Below, piece by piece: positions 55,457-64,000 of a DNA stretch of 64,000 nt (its first letter is position 1; every line of letters begins with the position of its first letter). The notes below the pieces were generated by a model. It had not been told where the DNA came from. It saw only the letters and a program-made list of their open reading frames with translations, and did not search any database. The translations under genes and the position numbers were made by a program. This DNA is from Eledone cirrhosa (Eukaryota > Mollusca > Cephalopoda > Octopoda > Eledonidae): the NCBI GenBank assembly GCA_964016885.1, contig OZ024743.1, positions 126,129,919 to 126,193,918 of the forward strand. The letters are read 5' to 3'.

Positions 55457-55506
55457 GAGCTGTACTGATGAAGGGTGATACCCAGAAACATTAGCGTCTG
55501 CAGTTC
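55457..55506 (+). ncRNA. Hammerhead ribozyme motif, unit 1
   Basis: Stem I GAGCTGTA (55457-55464) with TGCAGTTC (55499-55506), eight pairs including two G-U. Core CTGATGA 55465-55471, stem II GGGT-GAT-ACCC with an A-A mismatch at its base, GAAA 55485-55488, stem III AC/GT, cleavage triplet GTC (after 55498). Confidence 0.65.
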
Positions 55507-55893
55507 TGTTCGCATGCCAACATAAGAGCAAGAATGAAGTGTTCATTCTCCTGACATGGCTATAAAATTGAGGCTTGTTTGCAAAATTGCAAACGAATCG
55601 AATGTTATTATTAATATTCAAAAAACTCAGATTACATTTATTGTATTCAACCATGTAGAGCAAAATTTTCTTTTTAATTTGAATTTGGCAAAGCCGGCCA
55701 TTTATCGCTCGTATACAGGAAACTGACTGGCCAGTCTGCTGATATGCACATCTGGCTGATCAGTGGATCTGCTAATATGCAGATCTGACTCATCAACCAG
55801 TCTGCTAATATGCAAATCGGGCCGATCAGTCACTGTATATTTTTGAAAATAGCATATATTTTCACTAGCTCTGACAGTTGGCAGGTGAACAGG

Positions 55894-55943
55894 GAGCTGT
55901 ACTGATGAAGGGTGATACTCAGAAACATTAGTGTCTGCAGTTC
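55894..55943 (+). ncRNA. Hammerhead ribozyme motif, unit 2
   Basis: Same layout as unit 1, 437 bp downstream. Stem I is conserved exactly, core CTGATGA at 55902-55908, stem II GGGT/ACTC with one G-U, GAAA 55922-55925, triplet GTC. Changes occur in the stem II 3' strand and the stem III loop while pairing is kept. Confidence 0.65.
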
Positions 55944-56051
55944 CGTTTGCATGCCAACATAAGAGCAAGAATGAAGTGTTCATTCTACTGACATGGCTAT
56001 AAAATTGAGGCTTGTTTGCAAAATTGCAAACGAATTGAATGTTATTATTAA

Positions 56052-56245
56052 TGTGGATTGGCAGTATCGGTAGAGGGTCGGTCGCCATGCTTTGACGCAT
56101 AGAGTTACGGCCCTTGCCATTCTGAGTTCAAATCCCGCCGAGGTTAACTTTGCCTTTCATCCTTACGGGGTCGATAAAATAAAGTACCAGTAATGCACTG
56201 GGTAATTGCTGGCCTTGTGCCAAAAGTAGAAACAATTATTAATAT
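56052..56245 (+). mobile_element. tRNA-derived SINE inside element G
   Basis: GGATTGGCAGTATCGGTAGA to AAGTAGAAACAATTATTAA; the host motif ATTATTAAT occurs on both sides, a short target-site duplication. It post-dates element G. Confidence 0.85.
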
Positions 56246-56309
56246 TCAAAAAACTCAGATTACATTTATTGTATTCAGCCATGTAGAGCGAAATTTTTTT
56301 TTTAATATA

Positions 56310-56372
56310 TATATATATGTATATGTATATATAAATATATATGTATATAAATATATATATGTATATATGTAT
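56310..56372. repeat. TA-rich microsatellite
   Basis: TA with ATGTATA interruptions between element G and LINE sequence. Confidence 0.85.
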
Positions 56373-56604
56373 CATCATCATCATCATCATCATCATTTTA
56401 CGTTCGATTTTCCTTGCTTGCAAGGGTTGAACAGCATCTCTCCACTTGTCATGGTCTTTCGTCATCTCCTCGTCAAGTTTCAGCGATCTGAGGTCTGCTC
56501 TCAACATCTCCGCCCATGCTTTTTGTAGTCTACCTCTACTGCGTCTTCCTTCTACTGGGATTTTTTGGCACTTCTTTACCCAGCGCATGTCCATACCATA
56601 TCAG
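56373..56604 (-). pseudogene. LINE 3' end fragment (subfamily A)
   Basis: (CAT)n then TTTTACGTTCG; minus strand encodes WVKKCQKIPVEGRRSRGR and LKLDEEMTKDHDKWRDAV. It lies head-to-head with the plus-strand copy that follows. Confidence 0.7.
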
Positions 56605-57208
56605 CCTTCTCTCCTATGCAGTAGATATACAGGGAAATTTGGCAGTAGAAGTCGCAGTGATAGACACATTTTTCAAATGGAGGTGGGTTCTATAGAAGTG
56701 ATTGATAGCCTCCGGTACCTAGGTGATCAGGTTAGCTGGGAGGGGGGGGGGCAGGTGCCGAGGCCATTGTATCTAGAATAAGGATGGGTTGGAAGAAGTT
56801 TAGGGAGCTGCTTCCTCTGTTGACAAAGAAGGGTTTCTCCCTGTGTACAAAAGGCTGGTTATATGATGCCTGTGTGAGATGCGCGATGCTGTATGGTAGT
56901 GAGACATGGACAGCAACTGCAGAGGATATGTGATGGCTTGAGAGAAGACTGCAATGGTATGGACATGTGATGTGCATGGAGGATGACCGCTGGGTAAAGA
57001 AGTGTCAAGAAATTCCAGTAGGAGGAAGATGCAGTAGAGGAAGACCACGAAAAACATGGGCGGAGGTGGTGAGAGCAGACCTTAGATCGCTGAAGCTTGC
57101 AGAGGACATGACGAAGGACCGTGACAAGTGGAGAGATGCTGTGCTGAATAGGACCCGTCCCACCCTTGCAAGCAGGGAAACGCGGACGTAAAATGATGAT
57201 GATGATAT
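56605..57208 (+). pseudogene. LINE C-terminal fragment (subfamily A)
   Basis: Plus strand: SRYTGKFGSRSRSDRHIF, IDSLRYLGDQVSW, a G run at 56741-56750 that shifts frame, then KKGFSLCTKG and, at 56967-57191, MCMEDDRWVKKCQEIPVGGR to the C-terminus and a GATGATGAT tail. An internal deletion near 56935 removes the RRLERNEA region. Confidence 0.75.
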
Positions 57209-57268
57209 ATATATATGTGTATATATATATATGTACATACATATATATATATATATATGTATATATAT
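57208..57268. repeat. TA-rich microsatellite
   Basis: Separates two LINE fragments. Confidence 0.85.
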
Positions 57269-58233
57269 AAAGGTAAAGGGGATGCTATGGAGAGGAACAA
57301 TTATAGGGGTATAAAACTGATGGATCAGGTTATGAAAGTGGCAGAAAGGATATTAGCACAACTAATTAGAGAAAGGATCAAACTAGATGATATGCAGTTT
57401 GGTTTTGTGCCTGGGAAGAGTACAACAGATGCCCCCTTCTTGGTGAGACAATTACAAGAGAGGTTCTTAGAGAAAAATAAGCCACTATACTTAGCCTTTG
57501 TTGACCTAGAGAAGGCCTTTGATAGGGTACCCCGATCTGTCATCTGGTGGTCCCTAAGGAAACTAGGTGTTGAGGAATGGCTTGTGAGGACAGTGCAAAC
57601 TTTGTACAGAGGTACTGTCAGTAAAGTCAGGGTAGGAATGGAGTTTAGTGAGGAATTCCAGATACAAGGTACATCAAGGTTTGGTCCTCAGCCCGCTCTT
57701 GTTCATTATAGTCCTCCAAGCCATAACAGAGGAGTTTAAGACTGGCTGTCCATGGGAACTTCTCTATGCTGATAATCTGGCTCTTATAGCAGAATTAGTA
57801 GAGGAGCTAGAGAATAAATTCTGGCTATGGAAACAACAGTTGGAAAAAAGAGGACTGAGAGTGAACCTAGCCAAGACAAAAGTGTTGATGAGTAGAAAAG
57901 AGGACAAAACTCTGATTCCGTCAGGGAAATGGCCATATTCGATATTCAGAAAAGGAACTGGCATAAATTCTATAAAATGCACACAATGCAGATCCTGGGT
58001 ACACAAGAGATGCAACGGGATAGCAGGCAAACTAACAGGTAGAGAGAAATACGTATGCAGTAGATGTACAGGGAAATTAGACAGTGGAAGTCGCATTTAT
58101 AGACACATTTTTCAAATGCAGGCGGGTGCTATAGAAGTGGTGGATAGCTTCCGGTACCTAGGAGATCAGATTAGCATGGGAGAGGGGTGTTCCGAGGCCA
58201 TAGTATCTAGAATAAGGATGGGTTGGAAGAAGC
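57269..58233 (+). pseudogene. LINE RT fragment with mutated active site (subfamily A)
   Basis: Starts KGKGDAMERNNYRGIKLMDQ, then MQFGFVPGKSTTDAPFLV, LAFVDLEKAFDRVPR. A small deletion near 57666 shifts the frame. The catalytic motif reads YADN instead of YADD, and two finger Cys are lost (WPYSIFRKG). Truncated at both ends: (TA)n on the left, unrelated sequence after GWKK on the right. Confidence 0.8.
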
Positions 58234-58435
58234 CTACAGTGAACTACAACTACTTCAAAAGATGTGGGTTAAACTCCCATGTATGTCAATACTCATCTTT
58301 TTCCATTTATCTGAGGGTTCTAAACCCCATTATCAGATAAAATTTCTTTAGTCAAAAAATACAGTGAAAGCTATTCTATTTTCTAATTTCAAGCCTGCTC
58401 ACTGTTTCAAAACATATTTACTTGACATATATATT
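58234..58435. other. No gene seen
   Basis: Short unassigned stretch with a TATCTGA / TCAGATA inverted pair near 58312-58341. Confidence 0.4.
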
Positions 58436-58575
58436 TATATAATACAATATGTTGAAAAGGTAACACACCAGAGATAGAGATAGTGCGTCATCAATCAAAA
58501 GGGAAAAGCCACCAGTGTATGGAATCTATAACCTATCTATAATCTATTAATCTATTAATTTATCGTGATATATTT
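58436..58575 (-). mobile_element. Fragment of PLE-like element E family
   Basis: AATATGTTGAAAAGGTAACA, ACCAGTGTATGGAATCTATA and TTTATCGTGATAT match parts of 39836-39945 and 40150-40165; (TA)n follows. No hammerhead region retained. Confidence 0.6.
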
Positions 58576-58589
58576 ATATATATATAGGG

Positions 58590-60892
58590 TAGTAGACACC
58601 CCAAGGAAGAAACTGACGTAGAATGGAGTAAGACAATTTCTATAGAGCTGGTGGCATGAATAATGTGCCCAGTCTACGCTGTAAGGTGGTTGGTGAAAGG
58701 AAGGGCATCCAACTAGAAAAACCCTGCCATAAACATAAAAATTATGACAAGTATGATTTTCACTAGTTGCGAATATAAGGCTAACACAAGTCATGTTAGT
58801 GCTGTGCATGGTAGGAGTCTGTACGACTAGCCATGTGTGAGAACCCCTCCACCATCATCAAGCAATCATACAACCCTTTTCCCAAGGAAATAACAACTGG
58901 CAAGGTACAAAACTGATGACTCCGACACACAATGTTGGCTCACTGAAAGATAAATTGGCTGAAATTATGGAGCTTCTAGGGAGGAGAGAAGTAGATATAT
59001 GCTGTGTACAGGAGGTGAGATGGAGGGTGCCTCAGTGAGACTACTATCAGGCAAACAACATAGATACAAGCTTTCCTGGGTAGGAAATGATGATAGGGTA
59101 GGAGGTGTAGGCATCTTACTAGAAATGGATAGATACGGGGATAGAAGTAAGTGAGAGAATTATCAAGCGTAGATTAGCAGTAGCAAATTGAATGGTGACA
59201 ATTACATCTACATATGCCCCACAGGGAGGACTGAGTAAAGAACAAAAAAACAAGTTTTATGAGGAACTTTTACAGACAACTTCAGGTACCAATGAAGGTG
59301 ACCTCATCATCCTGGCAGGAGACTTCAATGGACTTGTGGAGCAGTACCAGGACAGATTCAGTGGAGTTCATGGCAGCTATGGTTATGATTCAAGAAATAA
59401 ATTCTGTGATGCAAATGAACTAATCATTTGCAACACAAAAGCCAAATTGTACAAGGGGTTCTTGCACGTGGCTACTTGTAAGAAAACAAGATAAACAGAC
59501 TGAAATAAATACTAGGACCTTTCCTGGGGAAGAATGCACCACCCAACACAAGTTATTTATTAATGACATCAAAATAAGCACAAGACAAAACAAGGTATGC
59601 AAGAAAATATAGAGACGGAGAGTTTGGAAACTAAAGGACCTTTTGGTTAAATATAAGTTCAGAAAGGCCCTACAGAATGCATTTGATTTTAGGGGTGACA
59701 AGCTAGATATATGTCATGTAGAGGACAACTGGAATTTCTTGCGTGACAACCTTTTGCGAACAACTGACAGGCATGGAAAGACTGGAAAAATGGGGGTAGC
59801 AGAGACCAGTACCAGGTAGCTAAGAGAGAAGCTTGCTGACTGGCATACACAGCTTGAGAGAGGTTGAAGAAAGAAAGTTTTCTAACATCCTGTGAGGATC
59901 AGACATGAAATGTTCTGCAATGCGAGACAGTGTGTCAGTGTGTATCGTGATGTTGTTGGGGAAAAGTGTGTTAGAAATTACACTGGTGCACGTAGCACCA
60001 TTGATGTTTAAAGGAAAGAGGTTTGGAAATGTTACTATGAAAGACTGTTGAATGGGAGGAAGAGAAACAACCCCCCATCCTACCTAACAGAAGGACCAGC
60101 CATTGAAGTTGACAGTTATTAGGTCAAAGAAGCAATCAAAGAGATGAAAAATGGTAAAGCTGCGGGACCATCAGAGCTAGTTGCTGGGATGCTAAAAGCA
60201 ACGGGAGAAGTAGGAATTGAACTAGTAACCCACATAATTAATTAGGTAATACAGGACAGTGTCATACCCAACGACTGGCACAGCTGTACAATCATAAATT
60301 GCTACAAGGGCAAAGGTGATGCTCTAGAAAAGAACAATTATAGAGGAATAAAACTAATGGACCAAGTTATGAAAGTGATCATCATCATCATCATCATCTT
60401 TGTTTAACGTCCATCTTCCACACTAGCATGGGTTAGATGGAAAGAGTTATAGCACAACTAATTAGAGAAAGACTCAAATTAGATGATTTTGGTTTCATGC
60501 CTGGAAAAAGTACTACAGATGCCCTCTTTTTAGGTACACAAGGTATGTAGTGGGATAACAGGTAGACTAACATGAAGGGAAGACATTGAATGTAAAAGAT
60601 GCAAAAGGGTAATTGAAGGGAAGAACACCAGTGATGTAAACCTTTACCTGTCACTTAATTAACAATGGAGGACAGTGCTTTGAGAGCATAATAGCTAGAA
60701 TAAGGATAGGATGGAAAAGGTTTATAGAGCTACTCCTACTGTTGACAACAAAAGGTTTCTCCCTATGTTCAAAAGGACAACTGTGTGTGAAGTGTGATGT
60801 TGCATAGTAGTGAAACATGGACTGTGACTGCAGAGGACATGCATAAACTGGAGAGAAATGAAGCAGCCATACTTCATTGGGTGTGCAGTGTG
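58590..60892 (+). pseudogene. Diverged RTE-like LINE (third subfamily)
   Basis: Leader with tail-like module (58640-58710, GGAAGGGCATCCAACTAG). Endonuclease pieces EVDICCVQEVRW and, in frame 59192-59494, TYAPQGGLSKEQ, DLIILAGDFNGLVEQYQD and FCDANELIICN. Linker and RT N-part have many stops (EMKNGKAAGPSELVAGML near 60145, NNYRGIKLMDQ near 60335). A tail-type insertion lies at 60375-60437. After TTDALF the palm is deleted and the finger region (GITGRLT) follows at once. It ends in SETWTVTAEDMHKLERNEA at the LTR element boundary near 60892. Confidence 0.7.
60375..60437 (-). mobile_element. Tail-only insertion inside LINE
   Basis: (ATC)n, GTTTAACGTCCATCTTCCAC and ACTAGCATGGGTTAGATGG interrupt the LINE between MKV and its continuation at about 60438. 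This is the terminal 60 bp of the tail module. Confidence 0.75.
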
Positions 60893-61167
60893 TGGGGATA
60901 ATGTGGTGGTGTGGAAGAGGTGACCAGAAGCTGGGGGACGATCGACCGGAGGCGGAAGAGGAAGTGACGTGAGATGTGTACCCAGGAGTATCTGGGGGCC
61001 CTCTTTTGACTGTGACCCGCGATGAACGGATGTGTGAATGCGAGCTGCAACTGACAAACGGACATACCCACGTGGATGAGGCTAGCTCACTGAGTGAGCT
61101 AGTAGAATTGCGGTAAGTGCAGTAGCTTTCTCATTACAAGCTATTTCGGCATCTGAAGACTTACCGG

Positions 61168-61890
61168 ATGAGCGGAGAAGTAATTAGAGCTTTTACTGGT
61201 GAAGGTGACGTTGTCGCCTGGATGTGAACGGTTCGGCTGGTTGCTGAGCTACAAAAGATAGACGATATAGCGGGCCTCATCGCACTCTATCTCGAAGGCG
61301 ACGCGCTAGCGTTGTACCTCGAGATGGACGACCTCAGCCAGAGGGACACGCAAAAAATTGAGCGGCGTATGATGGAAGCGTTCGCAGAAGGACCGCTTAC
61401 TGCGTTTGCTAAGCTGGCAAGGATTAGGTGGAACGGTGAGTGTGTGGATATTTTTTGCAGCGGAGATAAGACGATTGGCCATGCTGGCTGGGTTTCAGGT
61501 GGAATGCGAACATGCGGTTGGCGTTCATAAATGGATTTCCGGATGACATCGCGGTGAAACTGCAGCAAATAACTGGCTACAAGGAAATGGAGATATGTGC
61601 ACTGGTAGAGCAAGCCCGCATCATAGCAGAGGATGCCAAGAAGAGTGTTGTGGCAATAGCAGCGACGGAGGCCTGGGGCAGCCGACAGTGAAATGGCGAA
61701 AGGGAGACAAACACGGTGTGCAGTCGCCCGCAAACGTTTAGAGGTTGTTGTTTTAGGTACCAGGGTGCGCACATGGCGAGAGACTGTAGAGAGTCAAGGC
61801 TGGACACAATTTGCTACCAGTGTAAGCGGCTAGGCCACATTGCTACCAGTTGCGACCAGGGAAATGGTCCAAGGGGGGCTACCCCTCGCA
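61168..61890 (+). pseudogene. Gag-like protein with CCHC knuckles, broken
   Basis: Starts MSGEVIRAFTGEGDVVAW followed by a stop. A capsid-like part follows (EGDALALYLEMDDLSQRD and AFAKLARIRWNGE), then a frameshift near 61460. FPDDIAVKLQQIT and CALVEQARIIAEDAKK continue in another frame. Two zinc knuckles follow: CFRYQGAHMARDC, in which the second Cys is Tyr, and the intact CYQCKRLGHIATSC. Gag packages element RNA. At least one stop, one frameshift and one lost metal ligand. Confidence 0.7.
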
Positions 61891-62434
61891 TGTAGAGGCG
61901 CTGCCCATGTTGAAAGTCTTTGTGAAGGGAAAGCCATTACGAGCCCTCGTGGACACGGGCTGTACGACGACAGTAGTGACCACGGGGATGGTGCAGAAGT
62001 GGAGAGGGAAGAGTAGCGTAAGGGCAGTCGACGGTAGGAAGATTGAATGTCGAGGTCGCAGCAAGGTGGAGATGGTGGTACGGGGAAAGAAAATAAGGCT
62101 TTCGGCCTTTGTGGTCGACTGCGTGGTGGATGGAATTGGCGTATTTATGGGCATGGACGCGATTGGCCATTTAGGAGGTGTCACAGTGAACGATGGTGGC
62201 ATGACATTTGGCGGCGTTGCACCAGTATGCAGTGTGAGTGTGCGACAGGAGAACGAGAAGGCCCACGAGGAAAATTATGCCGCTTTCACTGTACAGAATA
62301 AGGACTTCAAGGCTGTGTTCAACGGGCAACGATGGGTTGTTGAGTGGTACTGGAAGGGAGAACCACCAACACTGAAGAACAAAGTGGACTGCTATCAGCA
62401 CACATTGAAAGGAGACACTAGGAGCGAGCGGTAG
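61850..62434 (+). CDS. Retroelement aspartic protease region
   Basis: 194-residue open frame overlapping the end of gag. MLKVFVKGKPLRALVDTGCT contains the D-T-G catalytic triad; GVFMGMDAIGHLGGV is the second conserved segment (GMD-type). The C-terminal half (YAAFTVQNKDFKAVFNG) links to RT. The enzyme cleaves the polyprotein. Whether it is expressed by frameshift from gag cannot be judged because gag is broken. Confidence 0.75.
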   Translation: MRPGKWSKGGYPSHVEALPMLKVFVKGKPLRALVDTGCTTTVVTTGMVQKWRGKSSVRAVDGRKIECRGRSKVEMVVRGKKIRLSAFVVDCVVDGIGVFMGMDAIGHLGGVTVNDGGMTFGGVAPVCSVSVRQENEKAHEENYAAFTVQNKDFKAVFNGQRWVVEWYWKGEPPTLKNKVDCYQHTLKGDTRSER

Positions 62435-63846
62435 AGAGATGGGTCGAGGAGGGCATACTGCTTCTCTGGAAAGAGGAGGTGAAGTGTGGGGTACTGCCGT
62501 TAATGGCGGTGGCGCAACCCATGAAGAACAAGGTGAGACCGGTATTGGACTTTTGGGAACTGAATGAGCACGTGTCATGCCACATGGGTGGTTAGGTCAC
62601 AGATGTCTGCGGGGAAACCCTGTGTGAGTGGATACGTATGATGGGGGGGGGGGGGACTTCCACAATCGTTGATTTAAAGTCGGCATATCTACAGCTATAC
62701 ATGGAGGAGAAGCTGTGACAGTATCAGTTGGTCAGGTATAAGGGCCGGACATATTGCCTGACCAGGCTCGGCTTCGGGCTGAACTCTGCACCGAAGACCA
62801 TGGCGGTGGTCCTCAAGACCATTCTGGGAAAGGCCGACAAGATGAAGAGGGCTACCAATTCTTATATTGACGACATCCTAGTGGACAAGACTGTTGTGTC
62901 GGCGGTGGAGGTCACGACCCATTTACAAGGGTACGGATTGACTGCAAAGCCGTTGGAGGCGTTGGAGGGAGGAACCGCGCTGGGACTTAGGCTGCGAAGA
63001 GATAAGACGGGCATGTTGGTATTTCGGAGGGGAAATGAAATCCCAGAACTGGACCCAAATATGAATAGATGGGAACTCTTCTCGGTGTGTGGAAAATTGG
63101 TGGGTCACTACCCAATCGCTGGGTGGCTCCGGACGGCATGCAGCTATGTCAAGAGACGAGCGGATGGGGTGACTTGGAGTGACAAAGTGGGCGAGCGGAC
63201 AGTGGCCATGATTCAGGACATTGTGGGGATGGTGAAGGCCGACGACCCGGTGCAAGGATGCTGGTATGTCCCTGAATCACAGAGCGGGACCGTATGGTGT
63301 GATGCCAGCAGCATAGCGTTAGGTGTCACGCTGGAGATAAGAGGTGTCGAGGTCGAGGATGCAGCCTGGCTCAAGAAGAAGGATGATTGCAACCACATCA
63401 ATGTGGCCGAGCTGGATGCGGGGTTGAGAGGGGTGAACCTCGCCTTGAGGTGGGGACTGCACACCGTTGAGATTCGCACCGACTCGGCCACTGTACTCGG
63501 ATGGGTGAGGTCAGTGCTTACCAGTGAGAAGAGAGTGCGAACGAGAGGGGCGGCAGAAATGCTGATAAAGCGCCGCCTGGGAACTCTAGGAGAGCTGGCC
63601 ACCGAGTTCGACCTGAGGTTGCGTGTGGTCTTCGTGCCCTCAGAGAAAAATAGAGCAGACGTTCTAACCAGGGTGAAGAAAGCCTGGATGGAAGCGCCGG
63701 AGGATGTAGAAGAGGGGATAGCTGCTGCGTGTCGGCTGAGCGAGTTGGACCTTAAAGGGTTGCATGACATGCACCACATGGGAGTGGATAGGACCCTGTT
63801 CCTAGCCAGGAGAATCGACTCCGACATTAGCAGACACAGTGTCTAG
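62435..63846 (+). pseudogene. Retroelement reverse transcriptase and RNase H
   Basis: 62435-62727 encodes the RT fingers (QPMKNKVRPVLDFWELNEHV) and motif A TSTIVDLKSAYLQL but contains stops near 62595 and 62717 and a long G run at about 62644-62656. From 62728 the frame is open: YCLTRLGFGLNSAPKTM, catalytic SYIDDILVD, GLRLRRDKTGM, then RNase H with VWCDASSIALGVTLEI, INVAELDAGLRGV, IRTDSATVLGW and PSEKNRADVLTR. It ends at the stop at 63844. The catalytic residues of both domains are present. Confidence 0.75.
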
Positions 63847-64000
63847 AGAGTGGTCAGAGGCTGCGTCCGATGTCAGTCTATCGATCCCGCTCTGGGTGTG
63901 CACGAGACGGGAAGTCTCCCTGTGGATCGCAACTGAAAGCGATTGGCGGTGGACGTAACGCACTACCGACAGGGAACATACCTCTCGATGGTTGATTGTG
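63765..64000 (+). pseudogene. Start of integrase, cut by window end
   Basis: LHDMHHMGVDRTLFLARRI and, after a stop at 63844, VRGCVRCQSIDP form the H2C2 zinc domain of integrases. LAVDVTHYRQGTYLSMVDC begins the catalytic core with its first Asp. A second stop lies near 63936. Confidence 0.65.

Larger units (their letters stand above)
55208..56310 (+). mobile_element. Non-coding retrozyme-like element G with tandem hammerheads
   Basis: An inverted arm (55208-55345) mirrors 55515-55650. It is followed by two direct units of about 437 bp, each with a variable region, a hammerhead motif and a distal region starting GCATGCCAACATAAGAGC. The variable region of unit 2 has three or four copies of a CTGCTGATATGCA-type 25-40 bp repeat. 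A SINE (56052-56245) interrupts the second distal region. (TA)n flanks both ends. No coding capacity. Layout resembles non-autonomous PLE or metazoan retrozyme copies. Confidence 0.75.
60893..64000 (+). mobile_element. Decayed LTR retrotransposon, truncated by window end
   Basis: Gag, protease, RT, RNase H and the start of integrase in order on the plus strand. The left boundary is set by where LINE homology ends, near TGTGGGGATAATG, which could be an LTR or leader start; with the 3' LTR outside the window I cannot confirm an LTR. Base composition is visibly richer in G and C than the surrounding DNA. Ty3/gypsy-like is my preference because of gag and RT order; BEL-like is possible. Confidence 0.75.

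Overview
The window looks like a repeat-rich stretch of a cephalopod genome, most likely an octopus. The evidence is the 3' part of an animal ACK1/TNK2-type tyrosine kinase gene with GT-AG introns, AT-rich DNA full of long (TA)n tracts, tRNA-derived SINEs, and many copies of a LINE/SINE tail ending in (GAT)n. I see no prokaryotic operon, no CRISPR array and no functional tRNA or rRNA gene.

Layout. 1-7.4 kb: three plus-strand exons of the TNK2-like gene (CRIB motif, then a junction exon, then a large last exon with a clathrin box, YDEV motifs, a proline-rich stretch and a UBA-like C-terminus). A LINE lies in the first intron; a SINE and a hammerhead-like motif lie in the second. 7.4-23.3 kb: non-coding DNA with microsatellites, SINEs, TTAA-bounded MITE-like elements and fossil LINEs. 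23.5-46 kb: mainly Penelope-like retroelements (PLEs), several with reverse transcriptase and GIY-YIG endonuclease coding and long terminal inverted repeats, plus a Tc1/mariner remnant, an inverted SINE pair and chimeric fragments. 46-60.9 kb: copies of an RTE-like (BovB-type) LINE with an apurinic-type endonuclease and a reverse transcriptase followed by a PHD-finger-like Cys/His cluster, plus further PLE copies. 60.9-64 kb: a decayed, relatively GC-rich LTR retrotransposon (gag, protease, RT, RNase H, start of integrase) that runs off the end of the window.

The most notable hidden layer is a set of hammerhead-ribozyme-like motifs at PLE ends and in non-coding PLE-like units. In several of them the CTGANGA and GAAA boxes, the NUH cleavage triplet and stems I and II can be matched by eye. 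One element carries two in tandem 437 bp apart, like a retrozyme, and another carries them facing inward in 684-bp inverted repeats. Hammerheads in PLEs are known as a class; the number and variety of families within 64 kb is what deserves checking. All coordinates and folds were read by eye, without alignment or folding software.
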